A stretch of 23,572 bases of DNA from Pseudomonadota bacterium (GTDB taxonomy: Bacteria > Myxococcota > Polyangia > Polyangiales > Polyangiaceae), in the NCBI GenBank assembly GCA_023419055.1, contig JAEZYO010000835.1, forward strand, positions 1 to 23,572. The letters run 5' to 3'. This document shows positions 5,918-13,420 of the stretch, piece after piece (position 1 is the first letter of the stretch; the number at the start of each line of letters is the position of its first letter). A program made the translations under genes and the position numbers. The notes beneath the pieces were generated by a model. It had not been told where the DNA came from, did no database searches, and saw only the letters and a program-made list of their open reading frames with translations.

Positions 5918-7834
5918 ATGAGCATCGTCGCGGCGCACGGCATCCAGAAAGCGTACGGACCAGACGTCGTCCTGCGCTCGGCGGACGTCATCATCGACCC
6001 CGGTCAACGCGTGGGCATGGTCGGCAAGAACGGCGCCGGCAAGAGCACGCTCGCCCGCATCATCGCCGGGACGGAGAGCCCGGACGCGGGCCAGGTCGCT
6101 CGCCGCCGCGGCGCGCTCATTCTCCACCTGGATCAGGTACCGCGCTTCGAGGGTGACCCGACCGCGCGTGAGGGCGCGGCGCAGGGCCTCTCGGCGTGGA
6201 ACGCAGCCATGGCGGCGCACGAGGCGCTGAGCGCGCGACTCGCCGAGGGCGGCGCGGATCTCGAGCGCCTGCTCGAGGAGCAGGCGCGCGTGTCCGAAGA
6301 CATCGAGCGACTCGGCGGCTTCGACCAGGCGCACCGCGTCGCCTCCATGCTGGGCCATCTCGGGATCAAAGACATCGACCGCCGGCTCTCCACGTTGAGC
6401 GGCGGCGAGCAGCGCCGCGTGGCGCTCGCGCGGGCGCTCATCGCGCGCGCCGATCTCACCATCCTGGACGAGCCCACGAACCACCTCGACGCCGAGACGG
6501 TGGAGTGGCTCGAGCAGTACCTGATCGACGAGCACGCGGGCGCGGTGCTGCTCATCACCCACGATCGTTATCTGCTCGATCGAGTCGCGGAGCGCACGCT
6601 CGAGGTCGCCGACGGCGAGGTGTTCTCCTACGACGGCGGCTACGAGCTCTACCTGGAGCAGAAGGCGGAGCGGCTCGCTCACGCGGCGCGCACCGAGCAG
6701 AACCGGCAAAACTTCGTGCGCCGGGAGCTCGAGTGGCTGCGCCGGCAGCCCAAAGCGCGCACCACCAAGCAAAAAGCGCGCATCGAGCGCGCCGAAGCGG
6801 CGATCGCCGTGACGGCGCCGAAGGCCGAGAAGACGCACAGCTTCGAGCTCGACGTCGCGCGCAGCGGCAAGACCATCCTCGAGACTCGCGCGCTCGAGGT
6901 GGAGATCAACGGCCGCACGCTGATCAAGAACCTGGAGATGTTCCTGACGGAGGGCGATCGCATCGGCGTCGTGGGACCGAACGGGATCGGCAAGACCACG
7001 CTGCTGAAGACGCTGCTCGGCGAGCGCGAGCCGAGCGGTGGCAAGGTCGTGCTCGGTCAGAACACCAAGGTCGCCTACTTCGACCAGCAGCGCAGCGGGC
7101 TCGAGAACGAAAAATCGATCTTCGAGAACATCGGCACCGATCAGTCACGCATCCAGATCGGCGGCGAGGTGATGGAGCCGCGCACGTACCTCGAGCGCTT
7201 CGGCTTCGACAGCCACAAGCAGCGCCAGCCGGTAGGCTCGCTCTCCGGCGGTGAGCGCGCGCGCGTGGCGCTCGCGAAGATGCTGCGCCAGGCCGCGAAC
7301 CTGGTCGTGATGGACGAGCCCACCAACGATCTCGACGTTTCCACCCTGGGCGCGCTCGAGACCATGCTGGTCGAGCTCGGCGCGACGGCGCTCGTGGTGA
7401 CGCACGACCGCTGGTTCCTGGATCGCGTCGCCACCGCCATCCTGGCGTTCGAGGGTGACGGCCGCGTCGCGCTCTACCCCGGCAACTACGAGAGCTTCCG
7501 CCGCCTTTCCGCCGAGGCTCGCGCCCAGCGCGCGGCTCAACCTTCCACTCCGGCGGAGAAGCAGCGCACCGAGTCCGCTCCCCCGAAGCCCGGCGCGAAG
7601 AAGAAGGCTGCGCTGAGTCGCGCCGAAGAGAAGGAGCTCGCAGGCGCGCCCGACGTCATCGAGCGCGCCGAGCAGCAGGTGAGCGCGCTCGAGCAAAAGC
7701 TCGCCGATCCGAGCACCTACTCCGCGAGCGGCGCCGACGTGCCGCGCCTGGTCGCCGAGCTCGACGCCGCCAAGGCCGAGGTCGCGCGCCTCATGGCGCG
7801 CTGGGAAGAGCTCGAAGCGAAGAAGCTCGGCTGA
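5918..7834 (+). CDS. uup: ABC-F ATPase, Uup-like
   Basis: 638 residues, two fused ABC ATPase domains and no membrane segments: the ABC-F class, which acts on ribosomes or nucleic acids rather than in transport. Domain 1: Walker A GKNGAGKST (36-44), signature LSGGEQRR (about 161), Walker B LTILDEPTNHLD (about 180), His loop ITHDR. An Arg/Lys-rich linker (about 240-300; RRELEWLRR, KARTTKQKARIERA) is the ABC-F interdomain arm. Domain 2: GPNGIGKTT (about 353), LSGGERARVALAK, LVVMDEPTNDLD, VVTHDRWFLD. The C-terminus (about 545-638) is a Pro/Lys linker and then a charged coiled coil (VSALEQKLADP, ELDAAKAEVARLMARWEEL), as in Uup, whose C-terminal domain binds DNA and which has been linked to precise transposon excision and ribosome function. 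It lies 49 bp after the peptidase gene and is probably cotranscribed. Confidence 0.93.
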   Translation: MSIVAAHGIQKAYGPDVVLRSADVIIDPGQRVGMVGKNGAGKSTLARIIAGTESPDAGQVARRRGALILHLDQVPRFEGDPTAREGAAQGLSAWNAAMAAHEALSARLAEGGADLERLLEEQARVSEDIERLGGFDQAHRVASMLGHLGIKDIDRRLSTLSGGEQRRVALARALIARADLTILDEPTNHLDAETVEWLEQYLIDEHAGAVLLITHDRYLLDRVAERTLEVADGEVFSYDGGYELYLEQKAERLAHAARTEQNRQNFVRRELEWLRRQPKARTTKQKARIERAEAAIAVTAPKAEKTHSFELDVARSGKTILETRALEVEINGRTLIKNLEMFLTEGDRIGVVGPNGIGKTTLLKTLLGEREPSGGKVVLGQNTKVAYFDQQRSGLENEKSIFENIGTDQSRIQIGGEVMEPRTYLERFGFDSHKQRQPVGSLSGGERARVALAKMLRQAANLVVMDEPTNDLDVSTLGALETMLVELGATALVVTHDRWFLDRVATAILAFEGDGRVALYPGNYESFRRLSAEARAQRAAQPSTPAEKQRTESAPPKPGAKKKAALSRAEEKELAGAPDVIERAEQQVSALEQKLADPSTYSASGADVPRLVAELDAAKAEVARLMARWEELEAKKLG

Positions 7835-7887
7835 GCGGCGATCTCGGCGAGGGCGGCGTGTGCTGCAAACAGAGTGGGGCGGCGTCC

Positions 7888-8048
7888 TAAGAGCCGGTCC
7901 TAGAACCTCGGACCGAGCTGGCCCAAGAAACGCGAGCAGACCAAGGCGCGACGACGACGCGTGCTGAAGCACGCTGAGGAGGAGCAACGCAGGAATGCGA
8001 CGCGGATCTGTAGGCCAGCGACGTGAGAGGTTCTAGGACCGGCTCTAA
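7888..8048. mobile_element. MITE-like element with 19-bp perfect inverted ends and TAA target duplication
   Basis: GAGCCGGTCCTAGAACCTC at 7891-7909 is exactly mirrored by its reverse complement at 8027-8045. Each end is flanked by TAA in direct orientation (7888-7890 and 8046-8048), the pattern of a 3-bp target-site duplication. The 155-bp element has no room for a transposase. Its inside contains further self-complementarity: GCTGGCC near 7918 with GGCCAGC near 8013, and GCGTGC-TGAA-GCACGC near the centre, so a single strand could fold into a long hairpin. A TNA target duplication is typical of some IS5-family (IS1031-like) elements, so a related IS may mobilise it; that link is inference. 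It sits between two convergent genes, with its right edge one base beyond the membrane protein's stop codon. Confidence 0.75.
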
Positions 8049-8049
8049 G

Positions 8050-8424
8050 CTAGCTGCGTGCCCTCGGCGCTCCGACAAGCGCCGCAAGCAGCGTGCTTGC
8101 GACGGCAACTCCAAGGATCACGAAACGGCCGCGATGCATTTGGACTAGAGCGCCGATGGCGAGGCAAAGTCCGATGGCAGTGGGCAGTGAGAAGAGCACG
8201 ACGACTCTCCGACTATTCGTGTTCGCGCCGGCAAAGGCGAGCAGCACGGCTGCAGGCCCGAGAAAGATGAGCCCGAGTCCCCACCCTGAGTAAACCAGGC
8301 CGACAGCGCTGAGGAGCAACGCCACGAGCACGCGTACAACGCGGCCAGAGTGCCCGATCTCGTGGAGGTACCCTCGAGCGGTCACATCGCTCGCTTCAGA
8401 TGGATCTTCACCATCGGGGCGCAT
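8050..8424 (-). CDS. Small polytopic membrane protein, unknown function
   Basis: 124 residues. After a polar N-terminus (MRPDGEDPSEASDVTARGYL) there are about four hydrophobic helices: VVRVLVALLLSAVGLVY, LGLIFLGPAAVLLAFAG, VVVLFSLPTAIGLCLAIGAL and FVILGVAVASTLLAALVG, separated by short basic turns (NTNSRR, QMHRGR). No known family is recognised. An internal GTG at codon 14 (preceded by GCGAG) is an alternative start that would still keep all four helices. The MITE-like element begins immediately after the stop codon. Upstream lies a region with no clear gene and then the PIN-domain remnant on the same strand. Confidence 0.5.
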   Translation of the reverse strand: MRPDGEDPSEASDVTARGYLHEIGHSGRVVRVLVALLLSAVGLVYSGWGLGLIFLGPAAVLLAFAGANTNSRRVVVLFSLPTAIGLCLAIGALVQMHRGRFVILGVAVASTLLAALVGAPRARS

Positions 8425-8564
8425 GGCTGTGCGTCGACTTTGTCAGACCGGATCGCGCCCGCAAGCTCGACGTTCGCTTTGGAGCCCAGCAACGTCGTCC
8501 CCCGTCGATCGGGAGCAGCCGTAAGCTTGCGAAGGTATGTGGCCCTCGCTGGAGGCAGCCGGGT

Positions 8565-8579
8565 GCTTCGGAGCGAAGC
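8565..8579. terminator. Short stem-loop after the PIN-domain remnant
   Basis: GCTTCG and CGAAGC make a perfect 6-bp stem with a 3-base loop, four bases past the stop codon of the minus-strand PIN remnant. There is no T-run, so the terminator role is a guess from position. The flanking stretch 8425-8583 holds no gene I can support. Confidence 0.3.
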
Positions 8580-8583
8580 TTCG

Positions 8584-8880
8584 TCAGAGTGGAAGGATGC
8601 TGATGCGAGCGAACGGGGCAGCCAGTCGGCGAAGGCCTTTCGGGTCGCCGGTCGCGATGACGGCGCTGTCGAACTGCAGGGCCGTGGCGACGACGAAGCC
8701 ATCGAGGGCGTGACCAGAGGACGACTTGCAGCGGGCCAGGAGGTGTCCTGCCTGTTGGGCAGGGCACGCCTCTGACGTCGGCAATGATCGCGACCGCGTG
8801 ATGAGTCGGCGAACTCGCGCTACGGTGCCGATCAAGCGCAAGCACTGATTCGCGCTGGGCCCTCGCGTGAGGCGCCTCGC
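8584..8880 (-). pseudogene. C-terminal remnant of a PIN-domain (VapC-like) toxin
   Basis: The last 45 or so codons give ALDGFVVATALQFDSAVIAT, then GDPKGLRRLAAPF and ISILPL before the stop. This is the C-terminal half of a PIN-domain ribonuclease: a conserved Asp before a hydrophobic helix (normally DAxVVAxAL), the TGDPxDLRRLA turn and the final xVxPL strand. Upstream in the same frame, AQQAGHLLARC fits the preceding helix and TRGPSANQCLRLIGTVARVR may match the family's central part. The segment between them (TRSRSLPTSEAC) is out of character. The N-terminal strand with the first catalytic Asp is not found in any minus frame; the promoter and start of the CMD-family gene occupy that place. The gene is therefore truncated and probably dead. 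No antitoxin gene adjoins it. Confidence 0.6.
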
Positions 8881-8996
8881 GGCACGCGGTCGACTGCGCA
8901 ACGCTCTCGGTGAAAATTTGCTCGCCGCGCGTGCCCGAGAAAGACATTGCAAAAGGTGCCCCCGGTGGGCAGTATCCCGCGCAACCGAGAGCGCCG

Positions 8997-9566
8997 ATGG
9001 CAAGGATTCATCCGCTTCCAGAGGGTGCGTGGAGTAGCGAACTCCTCGAAATTTTCTCGCGGCTGCCTGCAGGCGTGAGAGAGCAAGGCGCGCCGCCGCG
9101 CATCCTCACGACACTGGCACGGAACGCGGAGCTCTTCCGCACGTGGATCCCCTTCGGGATGAAGCTCCTCGTCCAGAGCGGGCTCCCGCCGAGAGATCGG
9201 GAGCTCGCCACCCTGCGCGTAGCTTGGAACTGCCGAGCGGAATACGTCTGGGGCAACCACGCGGTGATCGCCCGCGAGCTCGGCTTCACCGAGGCGGAGC
9301 TCGCCGCGATCCCGGCTTTCGGGAAGAACGCCGAACACCCGTGGTCGGCCGCGGATCGCTCGATCCTTCGGGCCTGCGATGAGCTGCACACCGACAAGCG
9401 ACTGAGCGCCGGTACGTGGGCGGAGCTGGCAGAGCGCTACGACGAAGAGCAATTGATCGAGTTCCCGATGCTCGTCGGTCAATATGCGATGATCGCGATG
9501 ACGCTCAACTCGCTCGGCCTCGAGCCCGAGCAGGGCACGCCTGGGCTCCCTGCGGAACCCGTATAG
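8997..9566 (+). CDS. Carboxymuconolactone decarboxylase (CMD/AhpD-like) family protein
   Basis: 189 residues from the chosen ATG, which has GAGAG 5-9 bases upstream and gives the usual family opening MARIHPLPEGAWS. An upstream in-frame GTG would add 29 unlike residues. The protein is all-helical; the diagnostic stretch is DRELATLRVAWNCRAEYVWGN with an invariant-type E, W and H (AEYVWGNH, 81-88), then IARELGFTEAELAAI and, near the end, LIEFPMLVGQYAMIAMTLNS. The family includes 4-carboxymuconolactone decarboxylases and AhpD-type alkylhydroperoxidases. The redox CxxC pair of AhpD is absent (only one Cys, at about 79), so a thiol peroxidase role is unlikely. This subclass is usually of unknown substrate. 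It stands alone between the PIN remnant and a long gene-poor stretch. Confidence 0.8.
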   Translation: MARIHPLPEGAWSSELLEIFSRLPAGVREQGAPPRILTTLARNAELFRTWIPFGMKLLVQSGLPPRDRELATLRVAWNCRAEYVWGNHAVIARELGFTEAELAAIPAFGKNAEHPWSAADRSILRACDELHTDKRLSAGTWAELAERYDEEQLIEFPMLVGQYAMIAMTLNSLGLEPEQGTPGLPAEPV

Positions 9567-10074
9567 AAAGAGGGGACGCCGTGGGGGCGCCTTCTCGACG
9601 GACTCTCGTGCTGAGGTTTGCGCCCCTGTAGGTGAAGCAAGCGCGGCCTCTCACCCTACTGGCTTGTGTCACGCGTTGCTGAGGTGCCTCCGGCAGAATC
9701 GAGAGGCAGGCGCGGACGTCACCCCGAGCCGGAGTGAGCGACAGGGCGGCGATGGCGTGGCGCGTCGCGCAGCGAGTGGAGTCGAGGTGTTGAGCCGCGT
9801 CCGCTGGCCGGCAGGAGGAGGCGCCCGCCAATCGTCGCCCGGACAGCGAGCGCTACGAAGCGCTGCGCTGCGCGAAGAGTGAAGGCGAAGTCAGCGATGG
9901 TTTTCCGCGCGTGAAAGCCCCACAAAAAAAAGCGTCGGTCGCTTCGGACGATTCGATCAGGCTCCTACGAAGAGCTGTCGTGATGCGATCGGGAGGTGTC
10001 CTTCTTCGTCAGCAAAGTGTCATTTCGAGGCGCCGACACTCAAGGACTCGATTCCTTGGACGTCCAACTACGCC
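9567..10074. other. Gene-poor intergenic region of about 500 bp
   Basis: I find no convincing gene here on either strand. Open frames exist but their translations are Arg/Ala/Ser-rich without domain-like order. Content noted: a second copy of the 17-nt motif GCGAAGTCAGCGATGGT (9885-9901), an A8 run (9925-9932), and an inverted repeat just before the esterase gene. The right part presumably holds the promoter of the esterase gene; no clear -35/-10 pair could be picked out. No tRNA-like or CRISPR-like structure was seen. Confidence 0.5.
10041..10058. promoter_or_regulatory. Inverted repeat upstream of the esterase gene (possible operator)
   Basis: CAAGGA and TCCTTG are perfect 6-bp arms around CTCGAT, ending 16 bases before the ATG of the esterase lipoprotein gene. 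Position and symmetry suit a regulator site or a leader hairpin that could mask the ribosome site. There is only one copy, and no regulator gene sits nearby. Confidence 0.3.
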
Positions 10075-11139
10075 ATGGGTAATCGTGCACGCATTTTGCG
10101 ACGTTTCGGCTATTTTGCCGTCGTCGGCAGCCTCTTCGCCTGTCAGGCAGAGTTCGACAAGCCGCTCACCGAAGAGAGGTTCCAGGGTAACGGAGGGATC
10201 GCGTCGACGAGCGGCGGCAGCCCCAGCACGGCTGGTAGCGCCGGCTCGAGCGCGGTAGCGGGCGGAACCGGCGGCAGCGCGGGCACCAGCGTTCAGGGCG
10301 GCTCCGGTGGCCGCGTTCAAGCTGGCTCGGGCGGCAGCGCGCAGGGTGGCACGACCGCGACCGCGACGGGTGGCACGAGCGGCACGAGCGGCACGAGCGG
10401 CAGCGCGAGCACGGCAGGAACCGGCGGCTCGAGCGCTGGCTCGGGCGGCACCTCGAGCACCGGTGAGAACCAGGGCGAGCCCGGCACGATCGGCATGTCC
10501 GATGGCACGCTCCACATCCTCCCCCTGGGTGATTCGATCACGCTCGGCGCGCAGGGCGGCTACCGCAACGACCTCTACAACGCGCTCACCGAGCAGGGTT
10601 ACAAGGTCGACATGGTCGGGACCCAATACGACACCTCGACCGAGATCGACGACAAGGATCACGAGGGTCACCCGGGCTTCACCATCGCCAACATGCGCTC
10701 CGAGGTCGACGGCTACCTCTCGGCCATCACCACGCCCGATCTCGTGATCGTGATGCTGGGCACCAACGACGAGGCCTGGTGGACGACCAAGAAGCCCGAC
10801 GAGACCAAGGACGAGATGGTCGAGCTCGTCGATCACCTGCGCGAGAAGCTCCCCGACGCGGTGCTGATCATTTCGACGATCCCGCCGCAGAGCTCGATGA
10901 ACGTGGAGCCGGTCAACATGGATCGCGCGGAGATGACCAGGCAGTACAACGCGGCCATCAAGACGGCGCTCGCCGAGCACGAGGACGCCGGCAAGAAGGT
11001 GTTCGTGGCCGATCCGAACGCGATACTCACGCTGTCGGATCTGTACGACGGCATTCACCCGTCGCGTGAAGCGCACAAGCGCATCGCGGGCGTGTTCGAA
11101 GACGTGGTGAAGGGGCTGCTCCCCGAGCCCCCGCGCTGA
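10075..11139 (+). CDS. SGNH/GDSL esterase lipoprotein with Gly/Ser/Thr-rich linker
   Basis: 354 residues. Lipobox SLFAC places the lipidated Cys at about 23. Residues 38-135 are a low-complexity Gly/Ser/Thr/Ala linker that would hold the enzyme away from the membrane. The catalytic domain follows: block I LPLGDSITLG (nucleophile Ser about 154), EGHPGFTI (block II Gly about 201), block III VIVMLGTNDEAW (Asn about 231) and block V LYDGIHPSREAH (Asp about 325, His about 328). This order, with HPG after block I, resembles the xylanase-associated esterases (XynB-like SGNH subfamily) and related carbohydrate deacetylases, so a polysaccharide esterase is likely; the substrate is not shown. The gene converges on the SBBP lipoprotein gene, with a strong hairpin between them. 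Confidence 0.88.
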   Translation: MGNRARILRRFGYFAVVGSLFACQAEFDKPLTEERFQGNGGIASTSGGSPSTAGSAGSSAVAGGTGGSAGTSVQGGSGGRVQAGSGGSAQGGTTATATGGTSGTSGTSGSASTAGTGGSSAGSGGTSSTGENQGEPGTIGMSDGTLHILPLGDSITLGAQGGYRNDLYNALTEQGYKVDMVGTQYDTSTEIDDKDHEGHPGFTIANMRSEVDGYLSAITTPDLVIVMLGTNDEAWWTTKKPDETKDEMVELVDHLREKLPDAVLIISTIPPQSSMNVEPVNMDRAEMTRQYNAAIKTALAEHEDAGKKVFVADPNAILTLSDLYDGIHPSREAHKRIAGVFEDVVKGLLPEPPR

Positions 11140-11181
11140 AGCGCTCAAAACTTCGCAGCCGAAGAGCTCGAAGTTACGCTC

Positions 11182-11218
11182 GGCCTGGTTCACTCCACCT
11201 CAAGGAGTGAGCCAGGCC
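11182..11218. terminator. Bidirectional terminator hairpin between convergent lipoprotein genes
   Basis: GGCCTGGTTCACTCC pairs with GGAGTGAGCCAGGCC: 14 of 15 positions are Watson-Crick and one is a wobble/mismatch, around a 7-base loop. It begins about 43 bp after the esterase stop codon, and the loop contains the stop codon of the minus-strand SBBP lipoprotein gene, so one arm is coding. There is no clear T-run on either side. Confidence 0.6.
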
Positions 11219-12717
11219 ACGTACGGACCGCCCTGGTTGGTCACGATGCCGCTGCCGAAATCGATCGCGTTCGCGAAGGTGCCGGCCGTGACCACCCGGT
11301 CCGAGGGTAGGGCGGCTATCGAGAGCCCGTAGTCGCTGTCGAGGCCGCCTGCCCGCAAGCTCATGACGTGTTGGCCCGCGCTGTCGATCCGAGCGACGAA
11401 GACGTCGTCCGTGAAGCCGGGCTCGACCGAAAACAGCGGGCCGCCGCCGAAATCGAGGTCGCCCCGGAAGGACCCGGTGAAGACGATCGAGTCGTCCGAG
11501 AGCACCGTCACCGCGGACGCGACGTCGTTCGGCGTGCTGCCGTAGGTGCGGCCGAAGACCGGGACGCCGTCCGGGCCGACCTTCGCCAGCATGATCCCGC
11601 CCGCGCCCACGGGTTCCCCGAAGAGATCGGAAGCGCCCGAAGCGTCACCCACCAGGATGGCGTTGCCTGCGTGGTCGACCGCGAGCGCGCGTACGTCCGG
11701 GCCGTCGCCGTTCTGGCCGAGGTTCGTCACCCACGCGGGCACGAAGCCCGAGTCGAGCTTGAGCACGAAGCCCCCGCTGCCGATCTCGAGCGCCTCGTAG
11801 CCCTGCAGCGTCGGCATGGGCACGTCGATGCGCGTCTTGCCGCCGAGGAGGATGCCTCCCTCGGAGTCGATGGCCATCATTCGGAAGGGCACGACGTCGC
11901 TCGCGATCTGACTCGCGATCAGCGGCAAACCGTCCGCGCTGATGCGCAAGAAGAACAGGTCGGGGAGCGTGGACCCCCCGCTGCTGATGAGGACCTTCTC
12001 GCCGAACCAGAGGTCGCCCGTGAAGGAGCCGGTCACGACGAGGCTGCCGTCCGGTGCCAGCGCCACGGCGGTGATCGCCTGATCGGCGACGCCGCCGAAG
12101 GCATGCACCCAGAGCGGGCGCCCCCACCGGTCGAGCTTGAAGATGAAGGTGTCCTGCGAGGGCTTGCCGTGCTCGTCGGCGTAGTCGTCGGGATTCACGA
12201 CGCCTGGGTTGACCACGCTCTGCAGGGTGATCCCGCCCAGCGTCATTTGCCCGCGGTAGCCGCCCGTCAGGTAGAGGTTGCCCTGATCGTCCGCGACGGC
12301 ACCGCCGAACGTGACCGACGACCCTTCCCCCGAGTAGCCGTAGGCCGCGTACTCCTGATAACCCGCGGCAGTGAAGCGCAGCGCGAGCACCGCAGTGATG
12401 ATCTCGCTCCCGCCGCTCGGTAGGCCGTCCCCCGAACCACCCGCCAGGATGACACCTTCGCCCTCGGCGAACACCCGGTGCGGGCCGAACGGCAGCGAGA
12501 GGATCTGGCCGCCCCGCGTGGGGTCGTAGTTGTAGCCCCCGACGACGCCCGTCTCGGGAACGGGAACGCCTGCTCCGAAGCCACCAGAGCCGTGGGACAC
12601 GCTGCCACCCGCCCCGGTGGGAGTCTCCGGAAAGTCGTCGTTCGGCGGGTTCCAGTCGGTCTTCGTGATCTCGGTGCAACCCGAGAGTAAGAGCAGAGCG
12701 AGCAGTCCCGACTTCAT
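11200..12717 (-). CDS. SBBP-type beta-propeller repeat lipoprotein
   Basis: 505 residues from the ATG giving MKSGLLALLLLSGCTEITK; lipobox LLSGC, Cys about 14. An upstream in-frame start would add 18 residues and spoil the signal. A Gly/Ser-rich linker (about 30-65) is followed by repeated blade-like units ending in 'TGSF.G.l.FG': TGGYRGQMTLGG, TGSFTGDLWFGE, TGSFRGDLDFGGG and AGTFANAIDFGSG, interleaved with D.F..KLD and W...FG. These match the SBBP (seven-bladed propeller-related) repeats common in secreted myxobacterial and planctomycete proteins. The likely role is surface binding or scaffolding; no catalytic motif is seen. The ATG overlaps the stop of the Cys-rich lipoprotein gene (ATGA), so the two form a coupled operon. 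Confidence 0.82.
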   Translation of the reverse strand: MKSGLLALLLLSGCTEITKTDWNPPNDDFPETPTGAGGSVSHGSGGFGAGVPVPETGVVGGYNYDPTRGGQILSLPFGPHRVFAEGEGVILAGGSGDGLPSGGSEIITAVLALRFTAAGYQEYAAYGYSGEGSSVTFGGAVADDQGNLYLTGGYRGQMTLGGITLQSVVNPGVVNPDDYADEHGKPSQDTFIFKLDRWGRPLWVHAFGGVADQAITAVALAPDGSLVVTGSFTGDLWFGEKVLISSGGSTLPDLFFLRISADGLPLIASQIASDVVPFRMMAIDSEGGILLGGKTRIDVPMPTLQGYEALEIGSGGFVLKLDSGFVPAWVTNLGQNGDGPDVRALAVDHAGNAILVGDASGASDLFGEPVGAGGIMLAKVGPDGVPVFGRTYGSTPNDVASAVTVLSDDSIVFTGSFRGDLDFGGGPLFSVEPGFTDDVFVARIDSAGQHVMSLRAGGLDSDYGLSIAALPSDRVVTAGTFANAIDFGSGIVTNQGGPYVAWLTP

Positions 12718-13388
12718 TTCGATCCGGAAGGACAACCGAGAGCCTCGACCTCGAAGCGCCCGCAGAAGCATACTGCTCGGACCCCCGCAGTGTCGTCACT
12801 GCAGGCGCTGAACCCGCATTCCAGCCCCTCCTCGTTCTCGCAGGGTTCGCCGTCGACCGGCGCCTTCTCCGGGCAGCTTTCGGCGTTGTCCGAGACCCCC
12901 GGTTCGCCGGGACACACCTCACCGAGCGGTGACCATATCCCGAAGAGACAGGTCATCTCGTCGTAACAGCCTTCGCCCGCGTCGGACTCGTACAGGCAGC
13001 GCAGGCCTTCCAGATCGCACCGATTGGCCTTGGGCTTCTCCCCCGGACAGCCTGGACGGAGCCGGTGCACCCGCCCGGAATCGGTCTCGGGAATGCAGAT
13101 CCGCGCGTCCGTGACGTCGGCGTCGCCCGCGTCCGCAAGAGCGGGAGCGTCGAGCTCGGCGTCGGAGCTGGCATCTTCTTCGGGCCCGGCGTCGCCGTCA
13201 GAGCCCGCGCCGCCCTCCGGACCGGGACCAACCTCGGGGGGCGGTGGCACGTCGCCATGGGAAGGCGGGTCGGAGTCGCCCGAACCCGAGCTCGATCCGC
13301 CGAGCGTGCTGCAGCCGAGCGCGAGCGCCCACGCCGACGCGACGACGCCCGCGAGCTCGAACATCAAGACCTGAACCCGACGACCCAC
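12714..13388 (-). CDS. Cys-rich lipoprotein with two related C-terminal modules
   Basis: 224 residues. The N-terminus has an Arg-containing n-region, a hydrophobic core and lipobox LALGC. The GTG start is preferred over the internal ATG at codon 9, because that would remove the basic n-region. Residues 30-100 are an acidic Pro/Gly/Ser/Asp/Ala linker. The rest carries many cysteines in two similar blocks: CPGEKPKANRCDLEGLRCLY ... TCLFGIW ... CPG and CPEKAPVDGEPCENEEGLEC ... CFCGRFEVEALGCP. The pattern CP-x-C-xEGLxC-x-C-xC-G-x-CP recurs, suggesting small disulfide-bonded domains stable outside the cell. The function is unknown; such proteins are common on the surface of Sorangiineae. It is the first gene of the two-gene lipoprotein operon. 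Confidence 0.7.
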   Translation of the reverse strand: MGRRVQVLMFELAGVVASAWALALGCSTLGGSSSGSGDSDPPSHGDVPPPPEVGPGPEGGAGSDGDAGPEEDASSDAELDAPALADAGDADVTDARICIPETDSGRVHRLRPGCPGEKPKANRCDLEGLRCLYESDAGEGCYDEMTCLFGIWSPLGEVCPGEPGVSDNAESCPEKAPVDGEPCENEEGLECGFSACSDDTAGVRAVCFCGRFEVEALGCPSGSK

Positions 13389-13420
13389 GCCGGGATCCTA
13401 CACCCGGCGCTACGCGACGG

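Noticed and set aside
4411..5994. A roughly 527-codon minus-strand frame opposite the metallopeptidase
   Set aside because: Antisense shadow caused by high GC; the plus strand has the lipobox and HELFH motif.
8350..8775. Plus-strand frame across the PIN remnant
   Set aside because: It reads as an antisense shadow; the minus strand has the PIN C-terminal motifs.
8910..8996. Longer start for the CMD-family protein (29 extra residues)
   Set aside because: The internal ATG has a GAGAG ribosome site and matches the usual family start MARI.
10009..11193. A minus-strand frame opposite the esterase gene
   Set aside because: Ala/Arg-rich mirror of the Gly/Ser linker; the plus strand has GDS, GTND and DGIHP blocks.
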